Shown here in pieces: positions 35,682 through 44,054 of a DNA stretch of 64,000 nucleotides. The notes under the pieces are model-generated. The model was not told the origin of the DNA, did no database searches, and saw only the letters and a program-made list of their open reading frames with translations. Both the position numbers and the translations under genes were made by a program. The stretch is from Massilia sp. PDC64 (lineage in GTDB: Bacteria > Pseudomonadota > Gammaproteobacteria > Burkholderiales > Burkholderiaceae_D), in assembly GCF_900101265.1 (NCBI RefSeq), contig NZ_FMZS01000008.1, positions 248,001 to 312,000 on the forward strand, written 5' to 3'. Within the stretch, counting starts at the first letter, position 1. Each line of letters opens with the position of its first letter.

Positions 35682-36890
35682 TTAGTGCATGGCGACGGCG
35701 CGTTCGCCGCGGACAGCGTGCTGCGGCGCCGGATCGCGCCGGTCCAGCCAGCCGGCCAGCGTGGTGAGGGCGAGGGCGCCGATGACGATCAGGCCGCCGA
35801 TCCACGGCGTGTGCATCAGGCCGAAGTGCGCGACGATCAGGCCGCCGCCCCATGCGCCGATGGCGATGCCCACGTTGAACGCGGCGATGTTCAGACCCGA
35901 GGCGACGTCGACGGCACCCGGCGCGTCGCGTTCGGCGCGCTGCACGACATAGACCTGCAGGCCCGGCACGTTGCCGAAGGCGACGGCGCCCCAGGCCAGC
36001 ACGGTGACGAGGACGGCGATCTTGTTGGCGGCCGTGAAGTCCAGGACGAACAGCACGCCGGCCAGCAGGGCGAACACGATCTGCAGGGCGCGCACCGGGC
36101 CCTTGCGGTCCGCCAGCTTGCCGCCCCAGATATTGCCGAAGGCGACCGACACGCCGTACACGAGCATCACGAGGCCCACGCTGTTCGACGAGAAGCCGGC
36201 GACCTGCTCGAGGATCGGCGCAAGATAGGTGAACGCGATGAACGAGCCGCCGTAGCCCAGGGTGGTCATCGCGTAGACGAGCAGCAGGCGCGGTTTCTTC
36301 AGCACGGACAACTGCGTGACGAGGCTCGACGGCTTGCTGCCGGCGATGCCGCGCGGGACGAGCAGGGCGATGCCGGCGAACGCGATCACGCCCAGCAGCG
36401 CGACGGCGAGGAACGTCATCTGCCAGCCGAAGTGCTGGCCGATGAACGTCCCGAGCGGCACGCCCGTCACGAGCGCCACGGTCAGGCCGCTGAACATCAG
36501 CGCGATGGCGCTGGCCGCTTTTTCCTTCGGCACGAGGCTCGTCGCGATCGTCGAACCGATCGAGAAGAAGACGCCGTGCGCGAGGCCCGTCAGCACGCGC
36601 GCCGCCATCAGGGCCGCATAGCCCGGGGCCATCCACGCGGTCAGGTTACCGGCCGTGAACAGCAGCATGAGGCCGAGCAGCAGTGTCTTGCGCGGCACGC
36701 GGCCGGTGAGGGCGGTCAGCACCGGTGCACCGATGGCGACGCCCAGCGCGTACAGGCTCACGAGCAGGCCGGCGGACGGCACGGATACGTTCAGGCTGGA
36801 CGCGATGGTGGGGATCAGGCCGACGATGACGAATTCCGTCGTGCCGATGGCGAAGGCGCTCAGTGTCAGCGCCCATAAAGCGAGTGGCAT
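35682..36890 (-). CDS. MFS exporter (AraJ/DHA1-like)
   Basis: A 402-residue major-facilitator protein with 12 hydrophobic segments, of the sugar or drug efflux DHA1 type (FAIGTTEFVIVGLIPTIA at the N-terminus is typical of the AraJ/NepI/YdhP group). AAGGAG precedes the ATG at 36890. It diverges from a LysR-type regulator 104 bases away, a common arrangement in which the regulator controls the exporter. Substrate unknown. Confidence 0.88.
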   Translation of the reverse strand: MPLALWALTLSAFAIGTTEFVIVGLIPTIASSLNVSVPSAGLLVSLYALGVAIGAPVLTALTGRVPRKTLLLGLMLLFTAGNLTAWMAPGYAALMAARVLTGLAHGVFFSIGSTIATSLVPKEKAASAIALMFSGLTVALVTGVPLGTFIGQHFGWQMTFLAVALLGVIAFAGIALLVPRGIAGSKPSSLVTQLSVLKKPRLLLVYAMTTLGYGGSFIAFTYLAPILEQVAGFSSNSVGLVMLVYGVSVAFGNIWGGKLADRKGPVRALQIVFALLAGVLFVLDFTAANKIAVLVTVLAWGAVAFGNVPGLQVYVVQRAERDAPGAVDVASGLNIAAFNVGIAIGAWGGGLIVAHFGLMHTPWIGGLIVIGALALTTLAGWLDRRDPAPQHAVRGERAVAMH

Positions 36891-36994
36891 GGTGTTCTCC
36901 TTGTTGATGCCTCGATGGGATGGCGCATTCTGGCCGTCCCGCCCGCAAAGAAAAACCCGTGGCCGTACAATAGACTTTTGACCTGGGAGCAAAA

Positions 36995-37891
36995 ATGCTG
37001 GACGTGGGCGCGTTGATCGCATTCGTCGCCGTGATCGACACGGGTTCGTTTTCCAATGCGGCCGAACGGCTCGGGCAGACGCCGTCCGGCGTATCGCGCA
37101 CGATTTCGCGCCTGGAGCAGCAACTTGGCATGACCCTCATCCACCGCACGACGCGCCGCCTCGATCTCACCGAGGAAGGCAGCTGGCTGCTGGCCCGCGC
37201 GCGCCGCATCCTCGCCGACCTGGAAGAGACGGAAAGCGAAGCCGCCCTCGCGCGCGCGCGACCCGCGGGCCTCGTGCGCGTGAACGCCGCCACGCCCACG
37301 CTCGACCACCTCATCGCGCCGCAGCTGGCGGACTTCCTCGATGCGTACCCGCAGGTGCAGGTGGAACTCACGAGCGGCGAGACGGTCGTCGACCTGATCG
37401 AGGAAAAGGCCGACGTCGCGATCCGCATCGGGAACCTGTCCGACTCCACGCTCAATGCCCGCCGCCTGGGACGCAGCCGCGTCCGCGTGCTGGCCGCACC
37501 CGGCTACCTCGAACGCCACGGCACCCCGCAGCAGGTGGACGACCTGGCGAAGCACCGGCTGGTCGGCTTCGTCGCGCCCACGTCGCTGAATACGTGGCCG
37601 TTGCGTGCCGGCGGCGCGGAAGGCTGGCGCGCCGTGCCGCACGTGACGGCCACCAGCGGCGAGACCATCCGCCACCTCGCGCTGCAGGGGGCGGGCATCG
37701 TCAGCCTGTCCGACTTCCTCACGCGCGCCGACGTCGCCGCGGGCCGCCTCGTGCCCGTGCTGGAGGAGGCTTCCCTGCCGTGGACCCAGCCCGTATGGGC
37801 CGTGTTCTATAAACAGGGCGCGCTGGCGCCGCGCGTCAAGGCGCTCGTCGACTTCCTGGCCGAGCGCCTGGCCGGCGTGCTCGAACCCTGA
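36995..37891 (+). CDS. LysR-type transcriptional regulator
   Basis: A 298-residue regulator with an N-terminal winged helix-turn-helix (SFSNAAERLGQTPSGVSRTISRLEQQLG) and a periplasmic-binding-like effector domain (about residues 90-290). GGGAG lies five bases before the ATG. It most likely acts on the divergent MFS-reductase pair and may also lead into the PhzF-like gene 25 bases downstream. The inducer is unknown. Confidence 0.93.
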   Translation: MLDVGALIAFVAVIDTGSFSNAAERLGQTPSGVSRTISRLEQQLGMTLIHRTTRRLDLTEEGSWLLARARRILADLEETESEAALARARPAGLVRVNAATPTLDHLIAPQLADFLDAYPQVQVELTSGETVVDLIEEKADVAIRIGNLSDSTLNARRLGRSRVRVLAAPGYLERHGTPQQVDDLAKHRLVGFVAPTSLNTWPLRAGGAEGWRAVPHVTATSGETIRHLALQGAGIVSLSDFLTRADVAAGRLVPVLEEASLPWTQPVWAVFYKQGALAPRVKALVDFLAERLAGVLEP

Positions 37892-37916
37892 TCATCCATC
37901 CCAACAAGGAGACCGC

Positions 37917-38768
37917 ATGACCATCACGACCTCGCACATCCTTCGCATCGCCGCATTCTCGGACGGCGACACGGGCGGCAATCCGGCCGGCGTCTGGATC
38001 GGAGAGACTTTGCCGCCGGCCGACGAGATGCAGCGCCTGGCCCACGCCGTCGGCTATTCGGAGACGGCGTTCGCGGCGCAGGAGGGGCAGGGCTGGCGCG
38101 TGCGTTATTTCTCGCCGGCGTCCGAAGTGCCGTTCTGCGGCCACGCGACGATCGCGCTCGGCGCCGCGCTGGCCCGGCGCAACGGCGACGGCGTGTATGC
38201 GCTGGCACTGAACGATGCCGCCATCACCGTCGAAGGACGGCGCGAAGGCGAGCGCGTGGCCGCCGCGCTGCAGTCGCCGCCGACGTGGAGCCGGCCCGCA
38301 GCGCCGGAACTCGTCGCGGACGCGCTGATGTTGTTCGGTTACCACGACGCCGATCTCGACCCGCGCATCCCGCCCGGCCTCGCGCACGCGGGCGCGAATC
38401 ACCTCGTGCTGGCGCTGGCCACCCGCGACCTGCTCGCCGCCATGCGCTACGACCTGGAGGCGGGCCGCGCGCTGATGGCGAAGTATGGCCTGACGACAAT
38501 CGTGCTTGCCTGGGTGGAAAATTCGCAACGCTTCCACACCCGCAATCCGTTCGCCATCGGCGGTGTCTACGAGGACCCGGCCACGGGTGCCGGGACGGCC
38601 GCGCTGGCCGGGTATTTACGCGACCTCGGCTGGCCGCACGGTGGCGCCATCGACGTCGTGCAGGGGGAAGACATGGGCATGCGGTCCTTGTTACATGCCG
38701 AAATCGGTGCGGAACCGGGCAGTTCCATTCGCGTTAGCGGGACGGCAAGAATGTTGATGAAAGAATAA
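37917..38768 (+). CDS. PhzF family isomerase/epimerase
   Basis: A 283-residue protein of the diaminopimelate-epimerase fold. Family motifs are GNPAGVW (21-27), catalytic Glu49 in YSETAF, FCGHATIA, and DPATGAGTAALAGYL. PhzF itself isomerises an intermediate of phenazine synthesis, but no other phenazine gene is present, so a different small-molecule substrate is likely. AAGGAG precedes the ATG. It follows the LysR gene closely and may be in its transcript. Confidence 0.88.
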   Translation: MTITTSHILRIAAFSDGDTGGNPAGVWIGETLPPADEMQRLAHAVGYSETAFAAQEGQGWRVRYFSPASEVPFCGHATIALGAALARRNGDGVYALALNDAAITVEGRREGERVAAALQSPPTWSRPAAPELVADALMLFGYHDADLDPRIPPGLAHAGANHLVLALATRDLLAAMRYDLEAGRALMAKYGLTTIVLAWVENSQRFHTRNPFAIGGVYEDPATGAGTAALAGYLRDLGWPHGGAIDVVQGEDMGMRSLLHAEIGAEPGSSIRVSGTARMLMKE

Positions 38769-38900
38769 TGAAATTGATCATGATTTATTGAAAATTGAAA
38801 TAGGGGCAAAAGACACGCTTTTTCGACAAATTGTTAACCCCTGGAACGTTGATAAAGTTCAAAGCACGTTTCGTTTCTGAACATCAACACAGGAGTCAAC

Positions 38901-39674
38901 ATGGAAATGCGCCATCCCGGCGTTCTTCGCCCCGCCGCTACAGCCCCCGCCGGGTTCGCGGGCAAGCCGACCGAACGCCTGCCCTTCACCATCCGCCGCG
39001 TGGACAATGAGGCCGACCTCTGGAAGGCCGTCCGCGTGCGCCACGCTGCTTATGCACGTCACGTCCCGGACTTCGCGCGGCAGCTCGTCCGGCCCGAAAC
39101 TTCTGACTACGGCGACGACGCAATCGTTTTCCTCGCCGAATCCAAGCTGGACGGGGCTCCGCTGGGTACGGCCCGCATGCAGACGAACCTGTACGAACCG
39201 CTGCACGTCGAAGAGTCCGTCGAGTTGCCCGACTGGCTGCGCGGGCAGCCCCTGGCCGAGATGAGCCGCCTGGGCGTGGACAACGGCCGCATCGGCCGCA
39301 TGGTCAAGACCGCGCTGCTGAAGGCCGGCGTCATGTATTGCCAGCAGAACGGCATCCACTGGGCACTGGCGACGGGCCGCGCGCCGATCGACCGCCAGTA
39401 CGAACAGCTGACGTTCGTCGACGTGTTCCCGGAACTGGGCTTCGTGCCGCTGCGCCACGTGGGCAATATCCCGCACCGGATCATGGCCTTCGACATCACG
39501 ACGATCGAGGAACGCTGGACGGCCGCGCGGCACCCGCTGCTGACCTTCTTCTGCCACACGCACCACCCGGACATCGACGTCAGCGGCCCGACCGGCGTGC
39601 GCCCACCGTTACCCAACGCGGGTCGCGCGGGTGTTGTAAGGCAGGCATCGGAATGGCACGAACTTGTTGCATGA
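38901..39674 (+). CDS. Acyltransferase of the autoinducer-synthase/FeeM type
   Basis: A 257-residue protein with a GNAT-like fold (FTIRRVDNEADLWKAVRVRHAAY, PLGTARMQTN, LAEMSRLGVDN, ALATGRAPIDRQYEQLTF). These segments resemble N-acyl amino acid synthase FeeM and the acyltransferases linked to PEP-CTERM/exosortase systems, which are distant relatives of LuxI. The expected reaction is transfer of a long acyl chain from acyl-ACP to an amino acid or similar acceptor. AGGAG (38891-38895) precedes the ATG. No LuxR partner is adjacent; a cyclic-di-GMP protein follows. Confidence 0.7.
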   Translation: MEMRHPGVLRPAATAPAGFAGKPTERLPFTIRRVDNEADLWKAVRVRHAAYARHVPDFARQLVRPETSDYGDDAIVFLAESKLDGAPLGTARMQTNLYEPLHVEESVELPDWLRGQPLAEMSRLGVDNGRIGRMVKTALLKAGVMYCQQNGIHWALATGRAPIDRQYEQLTFVDVFPELGFVPLRHVGNIPHRIMAFDITTIEERWTAARHPLLTFFCHTHHPDIDVSGPTGVRPPLPNAGRAGVVRQASEWHELVA

Positions 39675-39774
39675 TCCATTAATTGCATGACGGCACTACT
39701 GTAAAGCTGTATCCTTGCGAGACGATAACGGCCGCCCGCGCCAACGGGCCGCGATACGAGCTTCGCAGATACTC

Positions 39775-42735
39775 ATGCAATTCACATCATCCGGTCGCTG
39801 GAAATTGCCGGGCCTGGCGCAGTCCGCGCTTGACCTGACGTTCAAGGCGTTCGCCTACTATCTGATTCCGATCGTGATCGGTGTCGTTTCCATCGTGGCC
39901 CTCGTGTGCTGGGACAGCCAGTACGTGTCGGGCAGCAGCGACGCGCGCGACATCCGCGTCCTGAAGGAAACAACGCCGCTGAGCCCGCCCGCGGCCAATG
40001 CCCGCCTTCACGCAGCGATTCCGGTATCGTACTTCGACACGCATCTGTCCGAAGCGCCCGTGTGGTTCCGCTTCAGCACGCGGCCCCGCGCGCCCGGCAG
40101 CATCGTCGGCGACATCATCGAATTCCCGTCGCGCCATGCGGTCGACATTTCCTGCTGGGACGCCGCCACCTTGCAACCGCTGGGCACCGCGACGCGCGAG
40201 CAGGGCACGCCCTATCTGCATACGGCCAAGGCCGGCTTCGCCCTGCAACTGGCCGACCTGCCGCGCGAGATCCTGTGCCGCGGCACCTTCGCCGGCCCCG
40301 CGCGCGTGAACGTCGTGCAATGGCCGGAGACGCAGTTCGACCTGTCCGTCGAGGGGTACCACCGCAAGTCGGGCCTGCTCGACGGCGGCATGATCGTGCT
40401 GTCGCTGTTCGTCCTGATCACGGCGCTCATCAACCGCCAGCCGCTGTACGTGCTGTTCTCGGGTTGGCTGCTCCTGAACCTGCGCATCGCCGGACTGTCG
40501 GCCGGCTGGGACACCCAGTGGCTGGGCATGGTCGTGCCGCCGCAATGGATGCTGCTGGGCCGCGCGCTGACGATCGCGCTGTACGGCGTGTCCACGCTCA
40601 CGCTGTACCAGGCCCTGTTCAGCGACGACCTCGTCAAGACGCGCTGGGCCATCCCGCTGCGCATCACGCAATGGGCGTGCATCCCGCTGCTCATCGGCGC
40701 CGTTGCCATGCCCTACGGGACATTCCTGCCGATGCTGTGGGTCATCATGGCCTTCGGCTTCTCGCTGATGACGCTGGGCCTCATCACGATCATCCTGCGT
40801 TCGCGCAACCGCGTGGCGGGCTGGTTCGCGGCCTCGTTCGCGCTGACCTATGTCGCCTCGCTGGCCGAGGTCGTGTCGGCGGCGCTCGGCATGCACCAGG
40901 TGCTGAACGTGATCAACAGCGTGACGGCGGCACTCGCGTCGAGCCTGCTGGCTGCGCTGGCCGTGGCCGAGCAGATGCGCATGGAAACGCAGAAGCGCCG
41001 CGAAGCCCAGGAAAAGCTGGAGCATGCCTACGAGGCCATGCCCGTTGGCCTGTTCACGCTGGACATGTACGGCAACATCGTGAGCGCCAACCCGGCCATG
41101 CGCAAGATGCTGGGCATCACCGAAATCGTCCCGGGCCGCACGTCGTGGAAGCAGTTCTTCGCCGACAGCCTGTGGACGGAACTGCTGGAACACGTTCACC
41201 TGCGCAGCAAGGCCGAGATGCAGATCGCCAGCCGCGACGGCGCCCAGCGCTTCATGGTCAGCGCCACGCTCGCGCGCGGCCGCGTGGAGGCGGTGCTGCA
41301 GGACGTCACCGAGCAATACCAGGCCACCGAGCAACTGCGCTTCATGGCCAACAACGATCCGCTCACCAAGGTCTACAACCGGCGCGGCATCGAAAAGATG
41401 TTCGAAGGCGCGGCTCAGTTGCTCAACGCGGGCAAGCCGCTGGCGCTGGCCTACATCGACCTCGACCGCTTCAAGCTGATCAACGACCTGTTCGGCCATG
41501 CGGCCGGCGACGAAGTCCTGAAGCAGGTTTGCGAACGCATGGAACTGACGCTGGCCGGCGGCCAGAAGATCGGGCGCGTGGGCGGCGACGAATTCGTCAT
41601 AGTCATGCCCGACACCGCGATCCCGCTGGCGTCGCTGATCTGCCGCGGCATCGTCGACCGCATCGGCGGCACCCCTTACCGCGTGGGCGACAAGGCGTTC
41701 CACGTGCGCGGCTCCGTCGGCCTGATCGAAGTGTCGCCGGGCATGCCGATGAAGGATGCCGTGTCCACCGCGGACCGCGCCTGCCGCGAGGCGAAGAGCG
41801 GCCACCACGAAGGCCTCGTCGTGTACGAGCGCGGCTCGAACGCGTTCCAGGAGCGCGCCAACGAGCTGAACCTCGTCGCACGCCTGTCCGGCCCGGACGC
41901 CACGGAGGGCATGTTCCTCGAGATGCAGCCGATCATGTCGCTCTCCGCGCCGTACGAATCGCTGAACTTCGAAGTGCTGCTGCGCATGCGCGAGGCGGAC
42001 GGCCGCGTGGCCCCGGCCGGCCCGTTGATCGCCGCCGCCGAAAAGAGCGGGCGCGCGGGCGTGATCGACCGCTGGGTGCTGTCGACGACGCTGTCCTGGA
42101 TCGAGGACAACCTGGAATCGCTGGTCAACACGCGCTTCGTGTGCATGAACCTGTCCGGCGCGTCGCTCAACGACGAGCGCTTCGTGCAGGACACCCTGGA
42201 AATCCTGGCCCGCTACACGCACGTGGCGAGCCGCCTGTGCATCGAGATCACGGAAAGCGTGGCGCTGCACGACCTGGACAACACGCGCCGCTTCATCGAC
42301 CAGGTGCGCAACTTCGGCGTGAAGGTGGCGCTGGACGATTTCGGCGCGGGCTACACGTCGTTCTCGTACCTGAAGGAGCTGCCGGCGGACGTCCTGAAGA
42401 TCGACGGGAATTTCATCGTCAACATCAATGCCCACCCGGCCAACGTGGCCATCGTGGAAGCGATCGTCAACCTGGCCGGCAACCTGGGCATGCGCACGAT
42501 CGCGGAGTGGGCCGAGGACGCGGCCACGATCCGCACCCTGGCGGAGATCGGCGTCGACTACGTGCAGGGCTATGCGGTGGCGCGCTCGCAGCCGCCGGAA
42601 AAGCTGCTGGTCGCGAGTTCATCGGCCAGCTTCATCCAGGGCGAAGACGTGCTGCAACTCGTGCGCACGCTCGGTACGTCGGCCAACGAGGCGGACCTGC
42701 TCGGCTTTGCCCCCTACGACGAGCACCTGTTCTAA
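39775..42735 (+). CDS. Membrane PAS-GGDEF-EAL protein (cyclic-di-GMP turnover)
   Basis: A 986-residue protein. An N-terminal helix (about residues 20-45) is followed by a periplasmic region, a seven-helix block (about 205-400), a PAS domain (about 415-525), GGDEF and EAL. GGDEF is intact at 603-607, but no RxxD product-inhibition site is seen just upstream. The EAL domain starts with EVLLR (733-737) and keeps DDFGAGYTSF (854-863), so both activities are possible. The ATG at 39775 is used; the open frame continues upstream only through a TTG. Its stop overlaps the convergent DUF4124 gene by four bases. Confidence 0.9.
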   Translation: MQFTSSGRWKLPGLAQSALDLTFKAFAYYLIPIVIGVVSIVALVCWDSQYVSGSSDARDIRVLKETTPLSPPAANARLHAAIPVSYFDTHLSEAPVWFRFSTRPRAPGSIVGDIIEFPSRHAVDISCWDAATLQPLGTATREQGTPYLHTAKAGFALQLADLPREILCRGTFAGPARVNVVQWPETQFDLSVEGYHRKSGLLDGGMIVLSLFVLITALINRQPLYVLFSGWLLLNLRIAGLSAGWDTQWLGMVVPPQWMLLGRALTIALYGVSTLTLYQALFSDDLVKTRWAIPLRITQWACIPLLIGAVAMPYGTFLPMLWVIMAFGFSLMTLGLITIILRSRNRVAGWFAASFALTYVASLAEVVSAALGMHQVLNVINSVTAALASSLLAALAVAEQMRMETQKRREAQEKLEHAYEAMPVGLFTLDMYGNIVSANPAMRKMLGITEIVPGRTSWKQFFADSLWTELLEHVHLRSKAEMQIASRDGAQRFMVSATLARGRVEAVLQDVTEQYQATEQLRFMANNDPLTKVYNRRGIEKMFEGAAQLLNAGKPLALAYIDLDRFKLINDLFGHAAGDEVLKQVCERMELTLAGGQKIGRVGGDEFVIVMPDTAIPLASLICRGIVDRIGGTPYRVGDKAFHVRGSVGLIEVSPGMPMKDAVSTADRACREAKSGHHEGLVVYERGSNAFQERANELNLVARLSGPDATEGMFLEMQPIMSLSAPYESLNFEVLLRMREADGRVAPAGPLIAAAEKSGRAGVIDRWVLSTTLSWIEDNLESLVNTRFVCMNLSGASLNDERFVQDTLEILARYTHVASRLCIEITESVALHDLDNTRRFIDQVRNFGVKVALDDFGAGYTSFSYLKELPADVLKIDGNFIVNINAHPANVAIVEAIVNLAGNLGMRTIAEWAEDAATIRTLAEIGVDYVQGYAVARSQPPEKLLVASSSASFIQGEDVLQLVRTLGTSANEADLLGFAPYDEHLF

Positions 42736-43070
42736 TTCAACCCCGCCAGGCGCGGGCGCGCATCCTGCAGCATCAGCATGCGCCGCGCCTCCTTCAGCGT
42801 GGCGATGTCGCGCGCCAGCTTTACCGGCGCCGCGAGGTTGGGGCGCTTCCAGGCCACGCGGGGCAGCTCGGCCGCGGGCAGCACGTGGCGCTGCGGCAGC
42901 GGGCCGGCGTCGCGCGCCACCGGGGTGGAAACCGAACCGGACGCGCAAGGCTGGTCCGTCAGGGTGACGTGACCGTTGCTGTCCACACATTTGACGATCT
43001 CGCCGGCCAGTGCCGGCGCCGCCAGAATCGCGGCGGCGATCATGCTCAGCAGTCTAACTGGGCGCTTCAT
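42732..43070 (-). CDS. Exported DUF4124 domain protein
   Basis: A 112-residue protein with a signal peptide (to about residue 22) and the short DUF4124 motif (EIVKCVDSNGHVTLTDQPC), a beta-sandwich-like segment with two Cys common in betaproteobacterial exported proteins. The rest is basic and low in complexity. AGGAGA precedes the ATG. Role unknown. It converges on the GGDEF/EAL gene with overlapping stops. Confidence 0.8.
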   Translation of the reverse strand: MKRPVRLLSMIAAAILAAPALAGEIVKCVDSNGHVTLTDQPCASGSVSTPVARDAGPLPQRHVLPAAELPRVAWKRPNLAAPVKLARDIATLKEARRMLMLQDARPRLAGLN

Positions 43071-43247
43071 GATGTTCTCCTGTGCTAGGCTCGAATGATG
43101 CCCGTCGCGGCTGGTTCCATCTGTTCGCTGACTCACCCTGACCGCATCAAACGTCGGGAGCGCCGACCGAACCTTTGACCAGTGCAACGTTCCAAGCGTT
43201 GGGCCAAGCTGTTTCACACGTTCGAACAATCCGAATAAGGACCGACG

Positions 43248-44054
43248 ATGGAGAAACTCACTCGACGCACCTTCTTCAAGGCTGCGGGCGCCACCGCCGC
43301 CGCCCTGACGACACAGGCCCGCGCACTCGCCCCCGACCAGGCCGCGCACGGCCACGGCGCATCCGCACCCGCATCCGCATCCGCTCCAGCCCCCGCCGCG
43401 TATCTGTTCTTCCGGCCCGACGAGGCGCGCTTCGTCGAAGCGGCCGTGGCCCGCCTGATTCCGCAGGACGCCAACGGTCCCGGCGCCCTCGAAGCCGGCG
43501 TGCCGAACTACATCGACCGCCAGCTGGGCGGCGCGTGGGGCGCGGGCGAGCGCCTGTACCGCAGCGGCCCGTGGCAACCGGGGGTGCCGGGGCAGGGCTA
43601 CCAGCTGCCGTTCACGCCGTCCGAGCTGTTCCGCAACGCGCTGCGCGCCATCGGCGACGACCTGCGGAAGCGCCGCAACACGACCTTCGACAAGCTGCCC
43701 GGCAACGAGCAGGACGCCTACCTGGAAAGCCTGCAGACCGGCAACCAGGACCTGAACGGCGTGCCGGCGCACACGTTCTTCGAGTCGCTGCTGGCGCTGA
43801 CGATCGAAGGCTTCTTCGCCGACCCGATCTACGGCGGCAACAAGGACATGGTGGCGTGGAAGATGATCGGCTTCCCCGGCGCCTACGCGAGCTTCTACCA
43901 CCTCGTCGACCAGCACGGCGTGCTGTTCACGCGGCCACCGATGAGCATGGGCGAGGACAACCGGCGCATGATCCATATCCAGCCCGTGTCGGCCCAGCCG
44001 AAGGCCGTCGGCCCCAACCCCGTCGAAGGCACGCACAAGAAAGGGGGCAAGTGA
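43248..44054 (+). CDS. Gluconate 2-dehydrogenase subunit 3 family protein (Tat-exported)
   Basis: A 268-residue small subunit of a membrane-bound flavoprotein dehydrogenase. The twin-arginine signal TRRTFFK and hydrophobic stretch send it, with the cofactor-loaded large subunit, to the periplasm. An Ala/Pro-rich linker (about residues 35-50) precedes the domain (FFRPDEARFVEAAVARLIP is typical). AAGGA lies seven bases before the ATG. Its TGA overlaps the ATG of the large subunit by one base. Confidence 0.9.
   Translation: MEKLTRRTFFKAAGATAAALTTQARALAPDQAAHGHGASAPASASAPAPAAYLFFRPDEARFVEAAVARLIPQDANGPGALEAGVPNYIDRQLGGAWGAGERLYRSGPWQPGVPGQGYQLPFTPSELFRNALRAIGDDLRKRRNTTFDKLPGNEQDAYLESLQTGNQDLNGVPAHTFFESLLALTIEGFFADPIYGGNKDMVAWKMIGFPGAYASFYHLVDQHGVLFTRPPMSMGEDNRRMIHIQPVSAQPKAVGPNPVEGTHKKGGK

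Noticed and set aside
34837..36636. Long minus-strand frame across the aldo/keto reductase and MFS genes
   Set aside because: It runs through both genes in the wrong phase and is Arg/Gly/Pro-rich without any motif.
37917..38768. Phenazine biosynthesis gene
   Set aside because: Only the PhzF-like fold is present; no other phenazine gene is in the window, and PhzF-like proteins have many unrelated roles.
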